From Hyphodiscus hymeniophilus (Eukaryota; Ascomycota; Leotiomycetes; Helotiales; Hyphodiscaceae), in assembly GCA_016508695.1 (NCBI GenBank), contig VNKQ01000021.1:108501-172500 (forward strand): a DNA stretch of 64,000 nucleotides, in the 5' to 3' direction. Below the pieces are notes generated by a model that ran no database searches, had not been told where the DNA came from, and worked only from the letters and a program-made list of their open reading frames with translations. How positions within the stretch are numbered: the stretch's first letter is position 1; each line of letters begins with the position of its first letter. Shown piece by piece: positions 59,593 through 64,000 of the stretch. The position numbers and the translations under genes were made by a program.

Positions 59593-62500
59593 GTTAAGAC
59601 TAATAAATCTAATATAATACCCGGTATAAAAGACTTAAATATTATTTGCGTTTTATATAAATAATATAGTTATCTTATCTCTCTTATTTATATTTAGATT
59701 TGAGGTATAAATAATATAATTAATATTTAATACCTAATAAATAATATATATTAATACTTAGTTAATAGGAATAAACGTCCAAATAATTATTTTTCGTTAT
59801 ATTAATATAATTAATTCTAAAAGTAAGCGTAATAACGCTTATACTTTGGGTACTCCGCGACACAAAATTACAAGTAATCTAAGTATATTATTTACTTATA
59901 ATAAATTAAATTTATATATCTTATTACTATTAGCCCTATTATTAGGGTTTTTTATTTTCTTATATAATAACTTAATTAATTTGTATAAACAATTCTCATA
60001 TACTATTTATTTTATTTGCAAATTAAAATATACATTATAAGAGGCTTATTTAGAGGGTAGCTTATTATTTAAATAATTTGTTATAACGTACTTATATACT
60101 TATAACTAACTTAATTATATTAATATAAGGATTAGTTCTCTAGAAAACTTCTAATTTTATATAATGCTTTTAGTCTTCTTATTAATAAGTATAAGGTATT
60201 TAATAGCTTTTTAGATTCGGGTATTATATAACTTATATTTATCTCTAGAAAACTAGGTTTTTATATAATATATATAAGTTTATAATAAACGCGCTAATTA
60301 TCTTTAATATATCCTTAGGATTTATTAATAAATATATCCGTTTAATTAGGCAAGCCTTATATACCTTTAAGAAGTAATAACCGGTAATATCCGGATTTGC
60401 GGCGTTATTAATAATATATATATATATAATATAGCGAGTTAATTGAAAATTAATAGCAGGATATTTATTAGATAAATTATAAGGGTTAAAAACCTAACTG
60501 GCCTATTCCTTCTCTATTAATAGCTTAATATTCGGAGTATATTATAATAATATTAAGTTAATATATCTAATAAAATCACTAATTCTATTAGGATAAACTA
60601 TTATAAAAACAAAAAATATAAAGTTTAAAAAAAGCTAACGTATAATTATATTAGCTAATATATTTATATTCTTAATTATATAGCTTTTATTAATTATAAT
60701 ATATTAGAATTTACCTTTAAAAATCGAGTAGCTAGCTTTTTAGCTATTAATATTAGACTTTATTAGCTTTGAGATCCGGGTATTATAAGTTCTTTATTTA
60801 GTATTGCTTTAAGATATTTAAGGCTATTTTATAATACGAATATTAATATAAAAGTAATAATAATATTATTAAATTACTTTTTACTTTTATTAAAAAACTT
60901 ATATATTTTCTTTAATTCGCCCTTTACCTTTTTAATACCCTTGCCGGATATACGCTTCTTTTAATAATATATATATACTTTAAATATTAGCGAGAATAAT
61001 TATACTTCTCTTCTTTATTATAAAACGAAATTTAATAATATAATTAAAAAGATAAGAGATACCCGAGGTAATAATTCTATTAATATTATATTAAGTAATA
61101 ATAATTAAAGTTCTTTAATAATATTATAATTATTAACCTCTTACTTCTTTTAAAATATCTTTTATATTAATATTAAAACTAATATCTTATATAAGGCTTC
61201 TTTAAGGTAAAGGTACTTATTAATAATAAAAATCCTAGTATTATTTAAGTCTTATTTAACCCGGTTAAATCACTAAGTATAACGCCTTTAATTAACTCTT
61301 TATCTTTAATTTATATTATACGCTAAATTATAATAACTTATTATAACTTAAAAATTTTATTAAGTAATATAATAGGAAACTTTAAAAACTCTAGATTATT
61401 AATTAATAAATCCTAATATATATATATATATAATTTAATAGCTAATAGATTTTATTATTTATAAGCGCCTCTAATTTAGAGAATACGCTTTTTTATTTTA
61501 TAATCGGCTCTCTAATAAGTAATTTAGTATTTTTATTTATTATATTAACTTTCTTTATTTACTTTAAATTCGTAGCCTTATTCTTTATAACTAGGGTTTT
61601 AAAATCTAATAAAAAAAAACTGTCCGCAAGTTATTATAATTATAATCTATTATTAAAATAACTTATTATTAAGTATATAATAATATATTACTTATATTAT
61701 ATATTAATATTAAATGGGTTTATTATATTCTCAAAGGCTTATATTATTTTAATATTAGTAGTATATTCTTTTTTTATAATAGGTAGGGGAAAAGGTAATA
61801 CTTTTTAGATATTAAAGTCCTTATCTTTAATATTATTATAAATATTATTCTTTAAGTTTATATTAAATATATTTAATTTATTAAGTATTAATTTATAAGA
61901 TAGCTTTCTTAATAATAAGCCGGGAATATTATTAGTCTTATAAATATTTTTAATTAAGTTATTATTTTTTAATTTCTTTATAAGCGAGTCTTTTAGGGCT
62001 AACTTTATAAGGTCTTTTATAAGAGTAAACTTCTTATTACTAAATATTGTAAATTGAGGAGATTGTTTTTATAGTGTATTTTTAATATTTAAATCTTTCT
62101 TAGCGCGCTCTTTTTTTAGTTATTTTTAGGCCTTTAATAAGCGGGTATTTATAAGTATAATAAGAATATAAATCCGCTAGTTTATTTCTATTTATATTAT
62201 TATTTTGTTTTTAAAAACTCTATTATAAAAAACGAATTTCTCATATAATTAATAAAGTGTTTAGCTATAATAATCCTTAATTATTTAATTAGTTATATTA
62301 AGTTATCTCTTATATATTTCTTATTATTATGTATTTTATTATTTATAATTAAGGACCTTACTTTAAGGTTATTATCTTTCTTAAGAGTAAGTAAAGCTAT
62401 TATAACTTGTTATAAGCCGGCTTAAACTCTAATAGCTCTAAAAGTGTCTTTATATTATTAATATTAATAATATTAAGTATATAAATATTCGTCCTATTAA

Positions 62501-64000
62501 ATTAAAAATATTAGAGGGGATTAGTCTATATAAGTAATTGGCCGCGGGCTTATTATATTCTAATATAATAAGTATTATAGCTATATACTTATTAAATCTT
62601 ATTTAATACTTATTTACCTTTTATTAATTAATATTCGTTTAAATTAAAGCTTTATAATAGCCTTTTCTAATGAGTCGAGAGACTCCTTTTTATATAAGGC
62701 TTCTTTAAGGTAAAAAAATATAAACTTATAATATATCCGGAATAATTACTCGATTACTTTATTAAGTAAGAGAAAAAATAACTCTAAAGTTACTTATCAT
62801 ATTAGATTGCGATTATTATATAATTATATTATAATAATTATTCGAATATTAAAGTAAAAGGTAATAATTATTTAAAGTAAGAAATTAAATAATTATTATT
62901 ATTAGGAGTTTAAAGTTAAATTCTCAAGGGTTATTAATATATATAAGGCTAAAAGGTAAGTAGCCTTGTGTTAAATATTAATTAGCTTAGCGCTATATTA
63001 AAGACATTACTTTCCTTCTTAACTTCTCGCTTTATTATCTCCTTTTATTATTAATAATAATTATCCAAATATTAATAAATATATTGAAATTCTTATAAGG
63101 TTATAATATTAAAGGTATATTAAGGTTAAACGCTATCCCTATTATAAGTCTATATTATCCCTTTAAATTAATAGTTATTAAGTAGCTATAACTCTTATTA
63201 AGACATTAAGGTATTAAAGTAAAATTAGAGTAAATACCTTTATTACCTATTATTATATTCTCTTATAATAACTACAATTAATTCCTTATATTTAAACTTA
63301 GGTATATTATTAATTATAGCTAATTAATCATTTAATAATATATTTACCTATATAATATAATCCTAGGCTGAGTAATATAATTCTTAACTAATCTAGGATT
63401 AGAATAGAAGTTCGAGAGATAAGCTATATAATAGTAATAATAATAATAATAAATATACTTCCAAATTATATATCGGACTAATATAAATACTCGAGATTTA
63501 TTAAGAAGCCAAATAACTTATAAAGTATTAATAACTTAGCGAAATAAGGTTTAATAATAAAATCCAACTTATATATATTACTTACTAAGTATTTAAGAGT
63601 AATTCTTTAATTAACGCGCAAAGTTATTAAGAAATTTATATTACTAATAAATAAAACTATTAAGGTAAATAAAATTATTACGGGTTATAATATAGGTTAT
63701 ATCTTTGACTATTACTTATTATATTATTTATATACCGCCCAAGATCCGTAATTCTCTTTATAACTAATTAGGGAATTTATTCCTAACTTAGTTAATTAAA
63801 GAATTATTACCCGGTTTACTCCTTTTAAATAATAACAATATAATAACGCTACGGCTCTATTATTAAAGCACCTTATTAAGGTCCAAAATAATAGCTTAAT
63901 TATATACAATTAAAAATATTAATAATAATTAGAGCTATATTCTTTATAAGTATACTTTAAATATATTAAAGATATTATTTAAGCATTAAATATAATTATA
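59593..64000. other. AT-rich repeat-derived DNA to the right edge
   Basis: About 4.4 kb of RIP-type sequence. No intact gene; the frame 59846-60040 is a chance frame in AT-rich DNA. The word TATAAGGCTTCTTTAAGGTA occurs at about 61193 and 62693, hinting at two related fragments about 1.5 kb apart. I cannot assign the fragments to a transposon family. Confidence 0.55.

Larger units (their letters stand above)
32100..64000. repeat. AT-rich island with RIP-type mutation signature
   Basis: The whole right half is AT-rich. CpA and TpG look rare while TpA is very common, and C survives mostly in CpG, CpT and CpC. Related repeat copies differ mainly by C/T and G/A. Former coding regions carry TAA/TAG where Gln or Trp codons are expected. 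This is the classic trace of repeat-induced point mutation. The island runs off the right edge of the window. The only named content is transposable elements, listed separately. Confidence 0.88.

Noticed and set aside
59846..60040. 64-codon hydrophobic frame
   Set aside because: Leu/Ile/Asn/Tyr-rich translation of AT-rich DNA; no start context and no continuation.

Overview
This window looks like a scaffold piece from a filamentous ascomycete (Pezizomycotina). Genes carry short introns of about 40-130 bp with GT...AG borders. Typical fungal families are present: two Zn2Cys6 regulators, a HET-domain protein and a secreted beta-lactamase-like hydrolase. About half of the window is AT-rich, stop-riddled repeat DNA of the kind left by repeat-induced point mutation (RIP). 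The species cannot be named from the sequence.

Left part (1-7.5 kb): the C-terminal part of a fatty acid synthase beta subunit of the divergent, secondary-metabolism type (DH and malonyl/palmitoyl-transferase domains). It has a frameshift at a C run near 535-540. Next come a small conserved protein gene with three exons (4953-5737) and a convergent AflR-type Zn2Cys6 regulator (6028-7473). A FAS subunit beside an AflR-like regulator suggests the edge or relic of a polyketide gene cluster that uses a FAS-made starter. No polyketide synthase, FAS alpha or AflJ-like gene lies in the window.

Middle part (7.5-31.5 kb): a gene-poor stretch (7.6-13.6 kb) with an old MITE and several degenerate tandem repeats, then six genes. 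These are an unrecognised protein (13669-14875, minus), a coiled-coil protein with an in-frame TAG (16366-18937, plus), a membrane protein (19408-21700, minus), a beta-lactamase-family hydrolase (24893-26653, minus), a Zn2Cys6 regulator (27180-29466, minus) and a HET-domain protein (30173-31459, plus).

Right part (about 32-64 kb): an uninterrupted RIP-type island without intact genes. Its readable content is two full-length Ty1/copia LTR retrotransposons with matching 5-bp target duplications (36318-44670 and 50832-59592), and two copies of a 441-bp MULE-like MITE with 10-bp duplications, one nested in the second retrotransposon. It also holds several copies of a MITE family with 8-bp duplications, and a fold-back element holding a 10-bp tandem array. 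The two retrotransposons are diverged by transitions at both ends, yet their pol regions look base-for-base identical over two tracts of about 1.9 and 1.8 kb. That points to gene conversion after RIP or to an assembly artefact, and is the most striking observation in the window.
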